A stretch of 64,000 bases of DNA from Bin34 sp965219935 (lineage in GTDB: Bacteria > Chloroflexota > Anaerolineae > Caldilineales > Caldilineaceae). Both the position numbers and the translations under genes were made by a program. The stretch lies in contig CBDCOU010000003.1 of NCBI GenBank assembly GCA_965219935.1, forward strand, positions 4,712,001 through 4,776,000. Direction: 5' to 3'. Positions within the stretch are counted from its first letter, which is position 1. The number at the start of each line of letters is the position of its first letter. The notes beneath the pieces were generated by a model that worked only from the letters and a program-made list of their open reading frames with translations, was not told the DNA's origin and did no database searches. This document shows, one piece after another, positions 10,724 through 20,831 of this stretch.

Positions 10724-12103
10724 ATGCAGGAACAACATCCAAGCGATTTGCTTGTGCGGGGAGCAGATCTGGTGGCCACGATGGATGCGGATCGTCAAGA
10801 GATTCCGGGTGGATGGGTCTCGGTAACCGACGGATTTGTCACTGCGGTGGGCGAACCCGGACAGGAACCGGAGGCACGAGATGTGATTGATGCCTCCGGG
10901 TGCTTGGTTACGCCCGGGCTGGTCAACACCCATCATCACATGTTCCAGAACCTGACGCGCGCCTGCGCGCCGGCCCTTGGCGGCAGTCTCTTCAACTGGC
11001 TCAGGGTGCTTTACCCCGTCTGGTCGCGGCTGGACGAGGAGGCTGCGCATGTCTCGGCATGGATTGGCCTGTGTGAACTGGCGCTGGGCGGCTGCACGAC
11101 CACCACCGATCACCTATACGTGTTTCCGTCGGGCGCGGGCGACCTGATTGGTGCCGAAATCGCGGCCGCCGCACAACTTGGCATGCGGTTCCATCCCACC
11201 CGCGGTTCGATGAGCCTGTCGGTCAAGGATGGTGGTCTGCCGCCGGACGACGTGGTGCAGGACGCGGATGAAATCCTGGCCGAATCGGAACAGTTGGTGG
11301 CTACGCATCACGATCCCTCCCCCGGTGCCATGACCCGTGTGGCACTGGCACCCTGTTCGCCGTTTTCGGTAACCACGGAACTGATGACGCAGACGGCTGC
11401 CATGGCGGAGCGGCTGGATGTGCGGCTGCACACCCATCTGGCGGAAGATCCGGATGAAGACGAGTTCTGTCTGCGAACCTTCGGGTGTCGCCCGGTTGAG
11501 TACCTGGAACGGGTCGGATGGGCCAAGGATCGAACCTGGGTGGCACATTGTGTGCATCCCAACGCAAGGGAGATCCGTATGCTCGGTGCCTGGGGCGTCG
11601 GTGTAGCCCATTGTCCGAGTTCCAATCAGATTCTGGGTACGGGCCTTGCCCCGGTGCGCGAATTCATCGACGCGGGTGTGTCGGTAGGTCTCGGCTGTGA
11701 CGGCTCCGCATCGGCGGACAGCGCTTCGCTCTGGCTTGAGACGCGCACGGCCCTGTTGCTGGCCCGGTTGCGCGGCGGGCCGGGTGCCTTTGGTGCCCGG
11801 GATGCCTTGGAGCTTGCCACCCTTGGAGGTGCGGCCTGCTTAGGCCGCGACGATATCGGTTCTCTGGCTCCGGGCCAGGCCGCCGACCTGGCTGTGTGGT
11901 CCCTGCAGGGCATCCCGTTCGCGGGCGCGGTGTCGGATCCGGTTGAGGCCTGGCTGCGCTGCGGACCCGTGGCGGCTCGCGACACTGTGGTGGCCGGCAA
12001 GGCGATCGTGCGAGACGGTTGCCTCACAGTACCCGATGTCGAAGAATACTTGGCGCGGCATCGTCGGATCGCGTTCGAATGGCTGGCTGCAGCCGCTGTC
12101 TGA
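10724..12103 (+). CDS. 8-oxoguanine deaminase-type amidohydrolase
   Basis: The protein is 459 residues from ATG 10724, with a GGAGG ribosome site at 10709-10713. It is a metal-dependent amidohydrolase of the ATZ/TRZ group: VTPGLVNTHHHMFQNLTRA (metal-binding HxH and the following HMFQN typical of 8-oxoguanine deaminases), HTHLAED, VAHCVHPN, and VGLGCDGSASADSASLW with the catalytic Asp. The family hydrolyses 8-oxoguanine to urate and ammonia; related members act on guanine or cytosine analogues, so the exact substrate is probable rather than certain. Cytoplasmic. It is the first of two purine deaminases in the window (the other ends at 45808). Confidence 0.8.
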   Translation: MQEQHPSDLLVRGADLVATMDADRQEIPGGWVSVTDGFVTAVGEPGQEPEARDVIDASGCLVTPGLVNTHHHMFQNLTRACAPALGGSLFNWLRVLYPVWSRLDEEAAHVSAWIGLCELALGGCTTTTDHLYVFPSGAGDLIGAEIAAAAQLGMRFHPTRGSMSLSVKDGGLPPDDVVQDADEILAESEQLVATHHDPSPGAMTRVALAPCSPFSVTTELMTQTAAMAERLDVRLHTHLAEDPDEDEFCLRTFGCRPVEYLERVGWAKDRTWVAHCVHPNAREIRMLGAWGVGVAHCPSSNQILGTGLAPVREFIDAGVSVGLGCDGSASADSASLWLETRTALLLARLRGGPGAFGARDALELATLGGAACLGRDDIGSLAPGQAADLAVWSLQGIPFAGAVSDPVEAWLRCGPVAARDTVVAGKAIVRDGCLTVPDVEEYLARHRRIAFEWLAAAAV

Positions 12104-12233
12104 AGTTGGCCGGTCGTTCGCCGAGAGTTGGAAAGTAGCGTTCGGCTGGTTGATAGGCTTTGTCTGTGGCACCGTTCTGTCTGAAGTTGTGCGCCAACTG
12201 TCGAGGCGGGTTGCCCATCACGAAAATACACCC

Positions 12234-13352
12234 ATGTTGAAACCGGCTGCCTTGGTGTTGTTCTGCGGGCTGTTTGTTGTCGGCTGTGCCGGCATGTCCG
12301 AGGAGGTGTCGTCTGCCGAACCGGTTCAGCAGACGGATGTTGCCAGTACCCCCACACCCGAGGCACCAGTCAGTGACGCCACCGACCCGGACTCCGTTCG
12401 CGCCCCAGAGGCGGACAACGCCCGCGGCGAGGCCGAGGCCGCCGCTGCCGTGGCACTCGCCTTCCTTGCCCGGCTGGACGAACGGCAGCGCGAAGCAGCC
12501 GTGTTGCCGTACGACAGCGACCTGATCAGGAACTGGTCCAACCTGCCGCCGGGAGTCCTCCGGTTCGAACGGAACGGAGTCCGTATCGGCGATCTTGACG
12601 AGACGCAACAGGAGGCCCTGCACGACTTCCTGGCCGCGGCCATGAGTCCGTACGGCTATGACATGGTTACTGCGGTGTTGGCGGCGGAAGGTGTGCTGGA
12701 AGAGTCTGCGCGCGCCCGGCGAGTGGGTTGGAATGCCGACAACTACTGGCTGGCCTTCTTCGGCGAACCTTCTCGCACGAATGCTTGGCGCTGGCAGTTC
12801 GGCGGCCATCACTTGGCGATCAACATGAGCGTGCGCGACGGGCGCATCTCGATGTCGCCGACCTTTCTCGGTATTGAACCCGCGAGGTTTACGGATGCCG
12901 AGGGCACCCATGAGCCGTTCACGGACAGGATTGATGCCGGATTGGCGGTGATCAACAATCTGGACGGCGATGTTGGGGCATCTGTGGTGCTCAATAGGCG
13001 GCCTGATGGCCTGCGGAGCGGTACCGCTCCGATCGGCATTGTTCCTTTTGAGGGAGCATCTGTGGATTCGTTCCCGTCGGCACAGCAGCAAGCCGTGATG
13101 GATGCGGTGGCCCTATGGGTGGAACTCATGCCGGAACACAGTGCCCAAGCGCGTTTGGCAGAGATTGAGGACGGACTTCAGAACACCTACTTTGGTTGGC
13201 ACGGACCGACAGACGGCACCGGTGCCATCTACTACGTCATTCATGGGGACACGGTGCTGATCGAATTCTCCATTCAGGATCCACTGGGGGCCGATACAGG
13301 TCACATCCACTCGATCTACCGCGATCCGACCAACGAATATGGCGTCCGGTAG
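12234..13352 (+). CDS. DUF3500-family lipoprotein
   Basis: The protein is 372 residues from ATG 12234. It has a lipoprotein signal peptide (MLKPAALVLFCGLFVVGC, lipidated Cys18) followed by a Pro/Thr/Ala-rich linker of about 60 residues. The rest matches DUF3500 in outline: FLARLDERQREAAVLPYD, DLDETQQEALHDFLAAAMS, DNYWLAFFGEPS, WRWQFGGHHLAINMSVRDG, then the C-terminal FGWHGPTDGTGAIYYVIHG. The WxFxGHHLxxN pattern is characteristic. Function unknown; exposed on the outside of the cytoplasmic membrane. It is 130 bases after the deaminase and may be co-transcribed. Confidence 0.78.
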   Translation: MLKPAALVLFCGLFVVGCAGMSEEVSSAEPVQQTDVASTPTPEAPVSDATDPDSVRAPEADNARGEAEAAAAVALAFLARLDERQREAAVLPYDSDLIRNWSNLPPGVLRFERNGVRIGDLDETQQEALHDFLAAAMSPYGYDMVTAVLAAEGVLEESARARRVGWNADNYWLAFFGEPSRTNAWRWQFGGHHLAINMSVRDGRISMSPTFLGIEPARFTDAEGTHEPFTDRIDAGLAVINNLDGDVGASVVLNRRPDGLRSGTAPIGIVPFEGASVDSFPSAQQQAVMDAVALWVELMPEHSAQARLAEIEDGLQNTYFGWHGPTDGTGAIYYVIHGDTVLIEFSIQDPLGADTGHIHSIYRDPTNEYGVR

Positions 13353-13741
13353 TGGAACGAGAGCGGCTTGTCGGTCTCTGGACAGAACAAGGACGCCGAC
13401 ACAACCAAAATGTGAAACCATTCCGGAATGTGCGGGATGCGCGATTGACTACGATGAGGATTGCCGCGCCAAGGTGCACAAGGGAACCTTGGCGATGGCG
13501 GGAACCGCGCGCAACTGCAATCTGGGACACACCGATCTTGACAAGGACCTGCTGCGCATGCCGTTTGCCCTGAGTTGGCCAAGTACACTGAGCCTTGGTG
13601 CAACGGTGTTGAGAGTCAAGTCCCTTGTATAGTCTGAGGGGGAGGCTGGCCAGGCTGTTGAATACGCGTTTCACCGGCGTTGCGGACTGCATCGGTAGTC
13701 CGTCCAACACACCTCTGTGCGCTGTTTGCGACGGGTGCCCC
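13353..13741. other. Intergenic stretch before the TnpB remnant
   Basis: About 390 bases with no recognised gene. The open frames on both strands show no family signature. It may include eroded flank of the IS200/IS605-type element whose C-terminal coding end is at 13742. Confidence 0.3.
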
Positions 13742-13990
13742 CTACACCGTGGACATCTCGATGTTGTGGACGGCGTTCAGATCCCGGTCGCCGTCAAAAC
13801 CGCAAGTGTGGCAGCGGCCGGCCCGTTCCGACAGCAGCAGGGCGGACTTCACGGTTCCGCAGGCGCTGCAGGTCTTGGCACTCGGATACCAGCAGCCCAC
13901 CTTCACTAGCCCGGTGCCGTGCCAAGCGTACTTGAACTCCAACATGTGGATGGAATTGGCCATGCCCGCGTCCGCCAGGACATGGGCCAA
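13742..13990 (-). pseudogene. TnpB (IS200/IS605 OrfB) C-terminal remnant
   Basis: Only about 82 codons remain. The visible peptide has the end of the RuvC-like domain and the zinc ribbon of TnpB: LEFKYAWHGTGLVKVG, WYPSAKTCSACGTVKS (first CxxC), AGRCHTCGFDGDRDLNAVHN (second CxxC and the final catalytic Asp in the DRDxNA motif). Full TnpB is about 400 residues, so roughly four-fifths are missing, and sequence upstream shifts frame. TnpB is an RNA-guided nuclease ancestral to Cas12, but this fragment cannot function alone. No TnpA or guide-RNA end was recognised nearby. Confidence 0.8.
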
Positions 13991-14080
13991 CAGTTTGCAT
14001 TACAGCTTCTCCCTGCGCTTGGATTGTGCAGTAACCCACCTTGAACACGCTTCTTCCACTGCAATCGAGGATTGGCTCTC

Positions 14081-14929
14081 ATGACCCGTTTCATCGCTGC
14101 CTATGACACCGAAATGGCTGGAGACTGCCTTGAGGCCTGTGTCCGAATTCGGGAGGTTCATGTCCAATTCGACGTACCGGCCACGTTCTTTATTGTGGGG
14201 GCTCGCCTCGAAGAGGAAGGCAAGGCCTACCGCACACTTTTGGGTGACGTGCCTTCCTTGGAAATCGCGTCCCACACCTATTCCCACCAGATGCTGCGCG
14301 ATCATCCTTTTTGCGGCCCTGCGCCGGCCAGGGAGACGCGTCTGGAAGAACTGCGGCTGGGCAAGGAATGGGTGGAGCAGACTTTCGGCCGCCCCTGTGT
14401 CGGCCTGCGTCCTGGCTGTGGGTTCGCCAATGGCCTGCGCGGGGATCCTTGGCTGATCGAATCCGTCGTGGAAACGGGTTTCCAGTATGTCAGCTCCGTC
14501 CTGTGGGGACCCGAGACATCATTGCCCGCGCTGCTGGAAGCACCTTTCACCTATGCTGACGACGGGTTTCCCGGGTTGTGGGAATTGCCGGGACATGGAT
14601 GGCACGAGAATCTGCTCAAAGCCCATAATCTGACGGATGAAATACAGCGCATACTCGCTTGGCCGCCCGCCTATCCCGAAACCATCCCAGCCCGGCCCGT
14701 TGCCACACCCGAGGAAGAGTTCGCCATCCATCGAATGTTCATAGACCGGGCCGTGGACATGAACCTTCCCTATGTCTCACTTATTCTGCATCCGTGGTCC
14801 CTGGCCCGGTTCGATCCCGAGATGGAGATGCTTGAACTGCTTTTCACCCATCTCCAGGCACACAACATTCCCCTCACCACGTATCAAGCCGAATGGGAGC
14901 GGACGGTGCAGTCAAGCACTACCCCGTAG
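14081..14929 (+). CDS. Polysaccharide deacetylase (NodB-like) family protein
   Basis: The protein is 282 residues from ATG 14081 (a TTG start at 14072 is possible). NodB-homology landmarks are present: AAYDTE near residue 7 (metal/catalytic Asp), VPATFFIVGARLEEEG, EIASHTYSHQM with the two metal-binding histidines, GLRPGCGFANGL, and LILHPWSLARFD near the C-terminus (motif with the final His). No signal peptide, so probably cytoplasmic or acting on a soluble N- or O-acyl substrate rather than cell-wall polymer. The next gene, a DegT-type aminotransferase, starts 41 bases downstream; together they suggest modification of an amino sugar or nucleoside. Confidence 0.83.
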   Translation: MTRFIAAYDTEMAGDCLEACVRIREVHVQFDVPATFFIVGARLEEEGKAYRTLLGDVPSLEIASHTYSHQMLRDHPFCGPAPARETRLEELRLGKEWVEQTFGRPCVGLRPGCGFANGLRGDPWLIESVVETGFQYVSSVLWGPETSLPALLEAPFTYADDGFPGLWELPGHGWHENLLKAHNLTDEIQRILAWPPAYPETIPARPVATPEEEFAIHRMFIDRAVDMNLPYVSLILHPWSLARFDPEMEMLELLFTHLQAHNIPLTTYQAEWERTVQSSTTP

Positions 14930-14970
14930 CGGCATCCCAACTTTCCCACTCCTTGCATAGGTACAGCCCC

Positions 14971-16341
14971 ATGGCAAAGCAAGCCTTGGCTTCATCCCTG
15001 GCCCTGAATGGCGGCCCGAAAGCGGTCTCGCAAATCGTGGGCCAGCCCCAGCCCAAGATTGGCGTAGACGAGTTCATGTCCATTGCCCAGCGGTTTGGGT
15101 TCTCGGGTGCGGTTCAGGAAGAAATCCGCGCCGTCATTTCCAATGAGGATCTGGGTTCGGGGCCCAACCTGGCTCGGTATGCCACCGCCCGTCCCTCCCG
15201 GACCAAGGGGGAAGCCTTTGAGGCCTTGGCGCGCCGGCTGTTCGGTGTGCCGTTTGCCTTGGGGGTCAGCTCCGGCACCGCCGCCCTGCACAGCGCTTTC
15301 GTGGCAGTAGGGGTGGGGCCGGGCACAGAGGTGATCTGCCCAGCCATCGGCTTCTACGCCACGGCGGCGGCGGTGGTGCAATCGAAGGGCGTACCCGTCT
15401 TCTGCGATGTCGACGAATCGCTGGGGATCGATCCCACCCAAATCGAAGCCCTGATCACGCCCCGTACCGTGGCCATTGCCCCGACCCACGTCATGGGCAG
15501 TGTCTGTGACATGGGTTCAGTCATGGAGATCGCCCGGAACCACGGTCTCAAAGTCGTGGAGGACTGTGCCCAGTCTCCAGGCGGCCGATTCCAATCCCAA
15601 TGGGTGGGCACCTTCGGCGATCTGGGATGCTTCAGCATTTCCTGCTACAAGATTGTCGGCGGCGGCGAAGGAGGCTTGGTTTTGACCGGTGACAGACGAC
15701 TGTGGGAAAGGGCCAACCAGTTGGCGGAATGCGGCGGGCTCTGGCGGGCGGACCGCTTCGCGCTCCCGCGGTACGAAGGCGAGCTGTTTTCGGGCACCAA
15801 TTACCGGATGTCCGAACTGGAAGCCGCTGTGGATGTCGTCCAGTTGGAGAAGCTGCCCCAAATCGTTGACCGCCACCATACAGTCAAGATGACCATTCTG
15901 CGCGAACTGCAGACGTACCGGGAGATCACGCCACAGAAGCTCAACGATCCCGATGGCGAGATTGGTTACCTGCTGCGGTTCTTCCCTGAATCCACTGCTC
16001 TGGGCCAGAAGGTGGTCGAAGCACTGAATGCGGAAGGCATCCCCTGTGGCATACGGGGGATGAACGCTCCTCCGGACTGGCATATCTACTCGGACATGTA
16101 CCCCATCACCACGCAGTCAGGAACCATGGCCTCCGATCGTCCCTTCGCACATGCTGCCGATGGGGTGGCCACGTACGCCCGAGGCGCCTGTCCCGTGGCG
16201 GACGATCTGTTTGCCCGTTGTGTGACCATTTCCCTGGATCAATGGTGGACTCCCGCGGACTGCGATGCGGTTGCGTCAGGAATCAACAAAGTCTTGTCGG
16301 CATACTGCACGGAAGATACCGCCGGCAGACCCTGGATCTGA
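14971..16341 (+). CDS. DegT/DnrJ/EryC1/StrS family PLP aminotransferase
   Basis: The protein is 456 residues from ATG 14971. Features of the sugar-aminotransferase family include LGVSSGTAALHSAFVAVG, the PATFYATAAAV-like segment VICPAIGFYATAAAV, VVEDCAQSPGGRFQ, and the PLP lysine in FSISCYKIVGGGEGGLVLT. A region after that with GTNYRMSELEAAVDVVQLEKL is the usual dimer contact. An N-terminal extension of about 60 residues precedes the fold. Members make amino sugars such as those in glycans or antibiotics, or scyllo-inosamine. It follows the deacetylase closely and precedes a carbohydrate ABC importer. Confidence 0.85.
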   Translation: MAKQALASSLALNGGPKAVSQIVGQPQPKIGVDEFMSIAQRFGFSGAVQEEIRAVISNEDLGSGPNLARYATARPSRTKGEAFEALARRLFGVPFALGVSSGTAALHSAFVAVGVGPGTEVICPAIGFYATAAAVVQSKGVPVFCDVDESLGIDPTQIEALITPRTVAIAPTHVMGSVCDMGSVMEIARNHGLKVVEDCAQSPGGRFQSQWVGTFGDLGCFSISCYKIVGGGEGGLVLTGDRRLWERANQLAECGGLWRADRFALPRYEGELFSGTNYRMSELEAAVDVVQLEKLPQIVDRHHTVKMTILRELQTYREITPQKLNDPDGEIGYLLRFFPESTALGQKVVEALNAEGIPCGIRGMNAPPDWHIYSDMYPITTQSGTMASDRPFAHAADGVATYARGACPVADDLFARCVTISLDQWWTPADCDAVASGINKVLSAYCTEDTAGRPWI

Positions 16342-17126
16342 ATCTCCCGGGTTATTCGTGGAGCCCTTCTCTTGTTTCTGCCTGCCAAGGTGTTTCCGCA
16401 TCTGGTTGTTCGGGTCTCGGTACAACGGAAGAACTGTTGTGGAGTTGGCTGGCAGTCGCGAGGTATCGCTGGCACCCCTCCTGAATCAGGACCGCGGACG
16501 GCAACGAGATCCGCGCCGCGCCCGGGAAAACCACAAGGGGCTTCGCGACAGCATGGAAGTCACGTTCGTCCTGGAACGGGCAGGGGATTTTGCCGGGCAC
16601 TCCCAACCTGTGTGGAAATGGTTGGGAAGGACTACAGTCTGGGATCCGCCACTGCCGGACGACGGGCGCGACTTGGCCGGTCCGCCTCGGAGCGAGTGCG
16701 AACGTCGCTGTGGCGACCGGCACCCGCTTCTTCATTTCCAGCTCGCCTCCGAAGCCATGTTGCCGCAAGCGGTGCAAAAGCATTGGAGCAGCCCAAATGC
16801 CCGTCATTGAGTCATGGACGTTGCCTTGGACGAGGACGACAGCCGCATTCGCACGGGTTATGCTGCCACCACACGACCATCTCCGGTCCATCGCCCGCCA
16901 GCGGCCGGCGGCGGTCTGGGTCAAGGATTGCCTGTGCCGGCCGAGTGGCCTCAGCCCCAAACCTATTGAGATGCAATCGCCCTGCCGTCGTAATCCGAAT
17001 TGACAGAAAGACTTCGCTCAACTACACTGCGATCCGGGATCTTCATTCCCATTCCAGTCTCAGACATGTACATTTTGTATTCATGTCTCCGTATTTATTG
17101 CGCAATATAATTAGGAGTTTGACGCT
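16342..17126. other. 785-base non-coding leader region of the ABC importer
   Basis: No gene could be supported. Open frames on both strands lack family similarity. The last 80 bases (about 17045-17126) become AT-rich, which fits a promoter zone. A good ribosome site AGGAG lies at 17114-17118, eight bases before the ATG of the binding-protein gene. A TATAAT at 17106-17111 is too close to that ribosome site to be its -10 box. Confidence 0.4.
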
Positions 17127-18446
17127 ATGTTGAATGAAAAACGTCAATTTCATCATATTTCCCGCCGTTCGTTTCTGCGCCTGTCCGCTACACTGGGCAC
17201 GTTTGCCGGTTTGACGGCGTTGGCCGGTTGCGCCGCGCCGAGTGCCCCGGCCGAGGGTGAAGCAGGGGCGGATACCTGGGATGTGCTGTACTGGAAGCCA
17301 CCCCACAGTGCCAAGGCGGCCGAGGTGTGGGAGCCGTTGCTGCAGCGGTTCATGGATGCCAATCCCGGCATCACTGTGGACCATCAGGTCATTCCCTGGG
17401 GCAATGTGGACGAACAGTTCACTGCCGCCTTCGCCGGCGGATCACCGCCCGATGTCTTCTACCTCCCTGACGAGTGGTACCCCAAATACGTGCAGCAGGG
17501 CCAAATCCTGGATCTGACTGATCGGATCATTGATTGGGAAGAGAACTATCTTGAGTCCGCTTGGGAGATCGCCACTTACAAGGGCAGCACATGGGGAGCC
17601 CCCTTCCTCGGGGTGGTGCAGGGCTGGCTGTGCAACATGAATCTCTTCCGGGAAAAGGGCCTGGATTCCGTTCCCACCAACTGGGAGGAGTTCCGCCAGG
17701 CCGCCCAGGTGATGACCGACATTGATGCCGGCACCTATGGGATCAACGTGCCTGCCAGTTCGACCAACTGGGTCACCATGATTCCCCTGCTGGCGGCGGG
17801 CGGCGCCAAGCTCCTGAGCGACGACCTGACCGAGGTCACCGCCAACACGGAAGGGGGCCGCGCGGCCTTCAAGGCACTGCTGGAAGACATTACCTTTGCG
17901 GATCAGTCCAGCATTCCGGTGGGCTTCACGGGCGACCAGCGCCGGGACCTGAGCCTGGGGGGACAGGTTGGGATGATATGGCAGGAAAATTCGGCCATCA
18001 AGGCCCAGTGGCGCACCGAGGCCTCGGATCTGGAGCTGGACATCATTCCAATGCTGCAGTTGACCGATGACGGGCAGAACGCGGCCTGGGCCAATGTGGG
18101 CTTCATGTTCATGGCCTCCAGTTCCGCCGGCAATGACGGCGCGTTCACGTTTCTCGAGTATCTCTCCACCGACGAAATTCAGGTGGACTATGTGCAGAAG
18201 AGCGTTGATCTACTGCCGCTGAAGAAAGACATCGCACCGCTTGACGACATTGATCCCATCGTTGCCGAAATGGTCTCCTGGCTGGGCAAGGGATATGGTG
18301 TGGGCACGCAGATCAGCATCCGGTGGCGCGACGCGACCAACTCGCTGGTCCAGGAGTCCCATGCAGTGATGAGCGGCATCAAGACGTCGGAGGAAGCCCT
18401 CGCTGATGTCGAAGCGACCGTGAACCCGGTTCTGGACGGCGAATAA
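17127..18446 (+). CDS. ABC transporter extracellular solute-binding lipoprotein (carbohydrate type)
   Basis: The protein is 439 residues. The N-terminus has a twin-arginine lipoprotein signal: SRRSFLRLSATLGTFAG with the lipidation Cys at residue 35 (LAGC). The mature protein follows the family-1 solute-binding pattern: WDVLYWKPPHSAKAAEVWEP, FTAAFAGGSPPDVFYLPDEW, TYKGSTWGAPFLGVVQGWLCN and later LSLGGQVGMIWQENSA. Such proteins capture oligosaccharides or glycerol-phosphate compounds and deliver them to the membrane permeases. Two permease genes follow in the same orientation; no ATPase is present, so a shared MsmX/UgpC-like ATPase elsewhere probably powers it. Confidence 0.88.
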   Translation: MLNEKRQFHHISRRSFLRLSATLGTFAGLTALAGCAAPSAPAEGEAGADTWDVLYWKPPHSAKAAEVWEPLLQRFMDANPGITVDHQVIPWGNVDEQFTAAFAGGSPPDVFYLPDEWYPKYVQQGQILDLTDRIIDWEENYLESAWEIATYKGSTWGAPFLGVVQGWLCNMNLFREKGLDSVPTNWEEFRQAAQVMTDIDAGTYGINVPASSTNWVTMIPLLAAGGAKLLSDDLTEVTANTEGGRAAFKALLEDITFADQSSIPVGFTGDQRRDLSLGGQVGMIWQENSAIKAQWRTEASDLELDIIPMLQLTDDGQNAAWANVGFMFMASSSAGNDGAFTFLEYLSTDEIQVDYVQKSVDLLPLKKDIAPLDDIDPIVAEMVSWLGKGYGVGTQISIRWRDATNSLVQESHAVMSGIKTSEEALADVEATVNPVLDGE

Positions 18447-18684
18447 CTCCAGGCACCTGCATGATTCCAGGCTGGCGGCACCCCATCCATGCCGCCAGCC
18501 TGGCAGGCCGTGGGGATTGCAGTCCAAACCTGGTCGCCCAGGCAGCGGAAGCGGTGTCCAAGGCACGCCAAGGCTGGGAGGCGCCATTTTCATCCGCTCT
18601 CCGGTCACCGTGCCTGGTACAAGGTAAGGTGCGTTCATCCCTCCGGCCTGCCCCGCAGGTTCTCTCGGCCCAGGATGTAGTTGT

Positions 18685-19593
18685 ATGAGCCTCTCGTCTC
18701 CGGGCATTGCCCGGCACCGGACTTGGCGCAAGGTGCGCCGATCCCTGTTCTGGTATCTGTTGCTGTCGCCCAGCCTGTTGATCATTTTTGGATTCTCCAC
18801 CGTTCCTCTGTTCTGGAGCATCTACTACTCATTGACCAAGGGCAGCATGCTGGGCCCAAAGACCTTTGTGGGGTTTGCCAACTACGTGCGGGCTGCCAGC
18901 CACCCCATCTTTCTGCGTACGCTGCAGAACACAGCCCTCTATGCCGTGATGACGGTGCCCACCGTCATTGTGCTGGCCATCGTGGTCGCCATCATCATCT
19001 TTCAGGTGCCCAAGGGCCAGGGCTTCTTCCGCGGCACATTCTATTTCCCCCTCATTACCCCGGTTGTGATCGCGGCCAACATCTGGGCCTACATCGTCAA
19101 TCGGGATTTCGGCCCCCTGAACCACATTCTGGGTTGGTTCGGCGTGCCGGGAATCGATTGGCTCGGAAATCCCACCTATGCCATCCCCGCCATCGTGATG
19201 ATGGAAATCTGGCGTGGGTTTGGGTTCTACGTCATCATCCTGTTTGCCGCGCTGCAGGCCATACCGCGCGAGATGTACGAGGCGGCGCGCATCGACGGTG
19301 CCCAATTCTGGCGCATCATCCGCAGCATAACCTTGCCCCTGTTGCGGCCGGCCCTGGGGTTCTGCTTCATCATGGCCACCATTTTCAACTTCCAGCTGTT
19401 CGATGCTGTCTATGTCCTGACCAAGGGCGGACCCGCCTGGTCCACCTCCACGGTTAGCTGGTATGTGTACCAGCAGGCTTTCGAGGCGGACAACATCGGC
19501 TTCGCCAGCACCATGGGAGTGGTGCTCCTGATCGTAATCCTGACCCTGTCCCTGATGCAGCTTCGTTTTTTCCGTACCGACATCGAATATTGA
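18685..19593 (+). CDS. ABC transporter permease (MalF/UgpA-like)
   Basis: The protein is 302 residues with six predicted transmembrane helices, the usual size. It starts at ATG 18685. The first helix is SLFWYLLLSPSLLIIFGF. The EAA loop that contacts the ATPase is recognisable as EMYEAARIDGAQFWRIIRSI followed by TLPLLRP. The C-terminal part has FQLFDAVYVLTKGGPAWSTS, a strong signature of CUT1 permeases. It lies 238 bases after the binding-protein gene and 152 bases before the second permease, so they form one importer. Confidence 0.9.
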   Translation: MSLSSPGIARHRTWRKVRRSLFWYLLLSPSLLIIFGFSTVPLFWSIYYSLTKGSMLGPKTFVGFANYVRAASHPIFLRTLQNTALYAVMTVPTVIVLAIVVAIIIFQVPKGQGFFRGTFYFPLITPVVIAANIWAYIVNRDFGPLNHILGWFGVPGIDWLGNPTYAIPAIVMMEIWRGFGFYVIILFAALQAIPREMYEAARIDGAQFWRIIRSITLPLLRPALGFCFIMATIFNFQLFDAVYVLTKGGPAWSTSTVSWYVYQQAFEADNIGFASTMGVVLLIVILTLSLMQLRFFRTDIEY

Positions 19594-19745
19594 CGCATGG
19601 CCGTCCCTATTCCCGTCCGCCAGGCAGGCGAAGTCCGGCCTGCCAGCACCATGCCGGCATCCGATCCACCCGCACCGCGGTCCGGTTCCGCTCCGTGGAG
19701 CAGGCTTCCGCTGCATGACCCTCCAGAGGAGGACCGGAGCAGTCC

Positions 19746-20606
19746 ATGACCACAAGTTTCGGCAGCATGCGCACCCGGCGCGCCACCCGCTTGTGGCAGG
19801 TCGGGTTTTATGCCGTGATGATCACCATGTCGGTGGTGACGGTGGTGCCATTCCTGTTCATGGCATCCACGTCCTTCACGAAGTCATTCACCATGATGAC
19901 GTACCCGCCCACCCTGATTCCGGACAATCCGTCCCTGGACAACTACGTCGAGATTATCTTCCGGTTTCAAAAGGGTCTGTTTCCCCGCTGGTTCTTCAAC
20001 ACAATGTTCACCACCGCCCTGATCACGGCGGGCAGCCTGCTCCTAAACACCTTGTCCGGGTACATCTTCGCCAAGAAGGAGTTTTACGGCCGCGACCTGG
20101 TGTTCACCCTGCTCCTCGCCACCATGATGGTACCGGTGGCGGTGGTCCTGCTGCCTTCCTTCCAGATCATCCGTGCATTCCGCCTGTTCAACACCTACTG
20201 GGCCCTCATCATCCCCGCTCTGGCAACACCCTTCGGCATCTTCCTGATGCGGCAGTACATCACCAGTCTGCCCACAGCCCTGATTGAAGTGGCCAACATT
20301 GACGGGGCCAGCGAGCTCAGGATTTTTTGGTCCATCATCATCCCCCTGTCCACGCCCGGCATGGCGGCCTTGGGCATCTTCACCGTGATGAATGCCTGGA
20401 ATGCCTTCCTCTGGCCCCTGATTGTCCTGCGCGCGAACGAAATGCGCACGCTGGTCGTGGGGCTGGCCACGGTGCAGAGCGAATTCAACATCAACTACGG
20501 TCTGGTTATGGCCGGGTCCGTGCTGACCGTGCTGCCACTTCTGATCCTGTACCTGATTTTCCAGCCCTACTTTGTGGAAGGGCTACGCATGGGTTATGGG
20601 AAATAA
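19746..20606 (+). CDS. ABC transporter permease (MalG/UgpE-like)
   Basis: The protein is 286 residues from ATG 19746, with six predicted transmembrane helices. Landmarks of the second CUT1 permease: PFLFMASTSFTKSF near the N-terminus, LLNTLSGYIFAKKEFYGRD, and the EAA loop with LIEVANIDGASELRIFWSI followed by IIPLSTPGMA. The C-terminus ends in a hydrophobic helix and YFVEGLRMGYGK, a typical ending. It pairs with the permease at 18685 and the lipoprotein at 17127. Substrate unknown; the DegT/deacetylase genes upstream suggest a sugar. Confidence 0.9.
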   Translation: MTTSFGSMRTRRATRLWQVGFYAVMITMSVVTVVPFLFMASTSFTKSFTMMTYPPTLIPDNPSLDNYVEIIFRFQKGLFPRWFFNTMFTTALITAGSLLLNTLSGYIFAKKEFYGRDLVFTLLLATMMVPVAVVLLPSFQIIRAFRLFNTYWALIIPALATPFGIFLMRQYITSLPTALIEVANIDGASELRIFWSIIIPLSTPGMAALGIFTVMNAWNAFLWPLIVLRANEMRTLVVGLATVQSEFNINYGLVMAGSVLTVLPLLILYLIFQPYFVEGLRMGYGK

Positions 20607-20831
20607 CAGGTGCTGGCAAATTCAGTCAGGGGCGCGCAAGAACGGGACCATGCGTTGAAGCTACATCATTTTGGAAGTCTTGGGCCACGGGGCATTCACA
20701 TGTAGGTATTGACCCTTGGACAGCTTTTGAGCCGGTTTTGGCCCCTCCATGGCGGCATGTCCGAGTGCGGTGCCTGTTGTGGTGGATGTGGCTGTACAGG
20801 GTCTCCGTCACGGCCTCTTGGCATCTGTGGT

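Noticed and set aside
16352..16960. Minus-strand 202-codon frame in the long non-coding leader
   Set aside because: No family similarity, poor start context, and competing frames of similar length on the other strand.
17106..17111. TATAAT as a promoter -10 box for the first ABC importer
   Set aside because: Transcription would start at or inside the ribosome site at 17114-17118, and there is no -35 box at the right distance.
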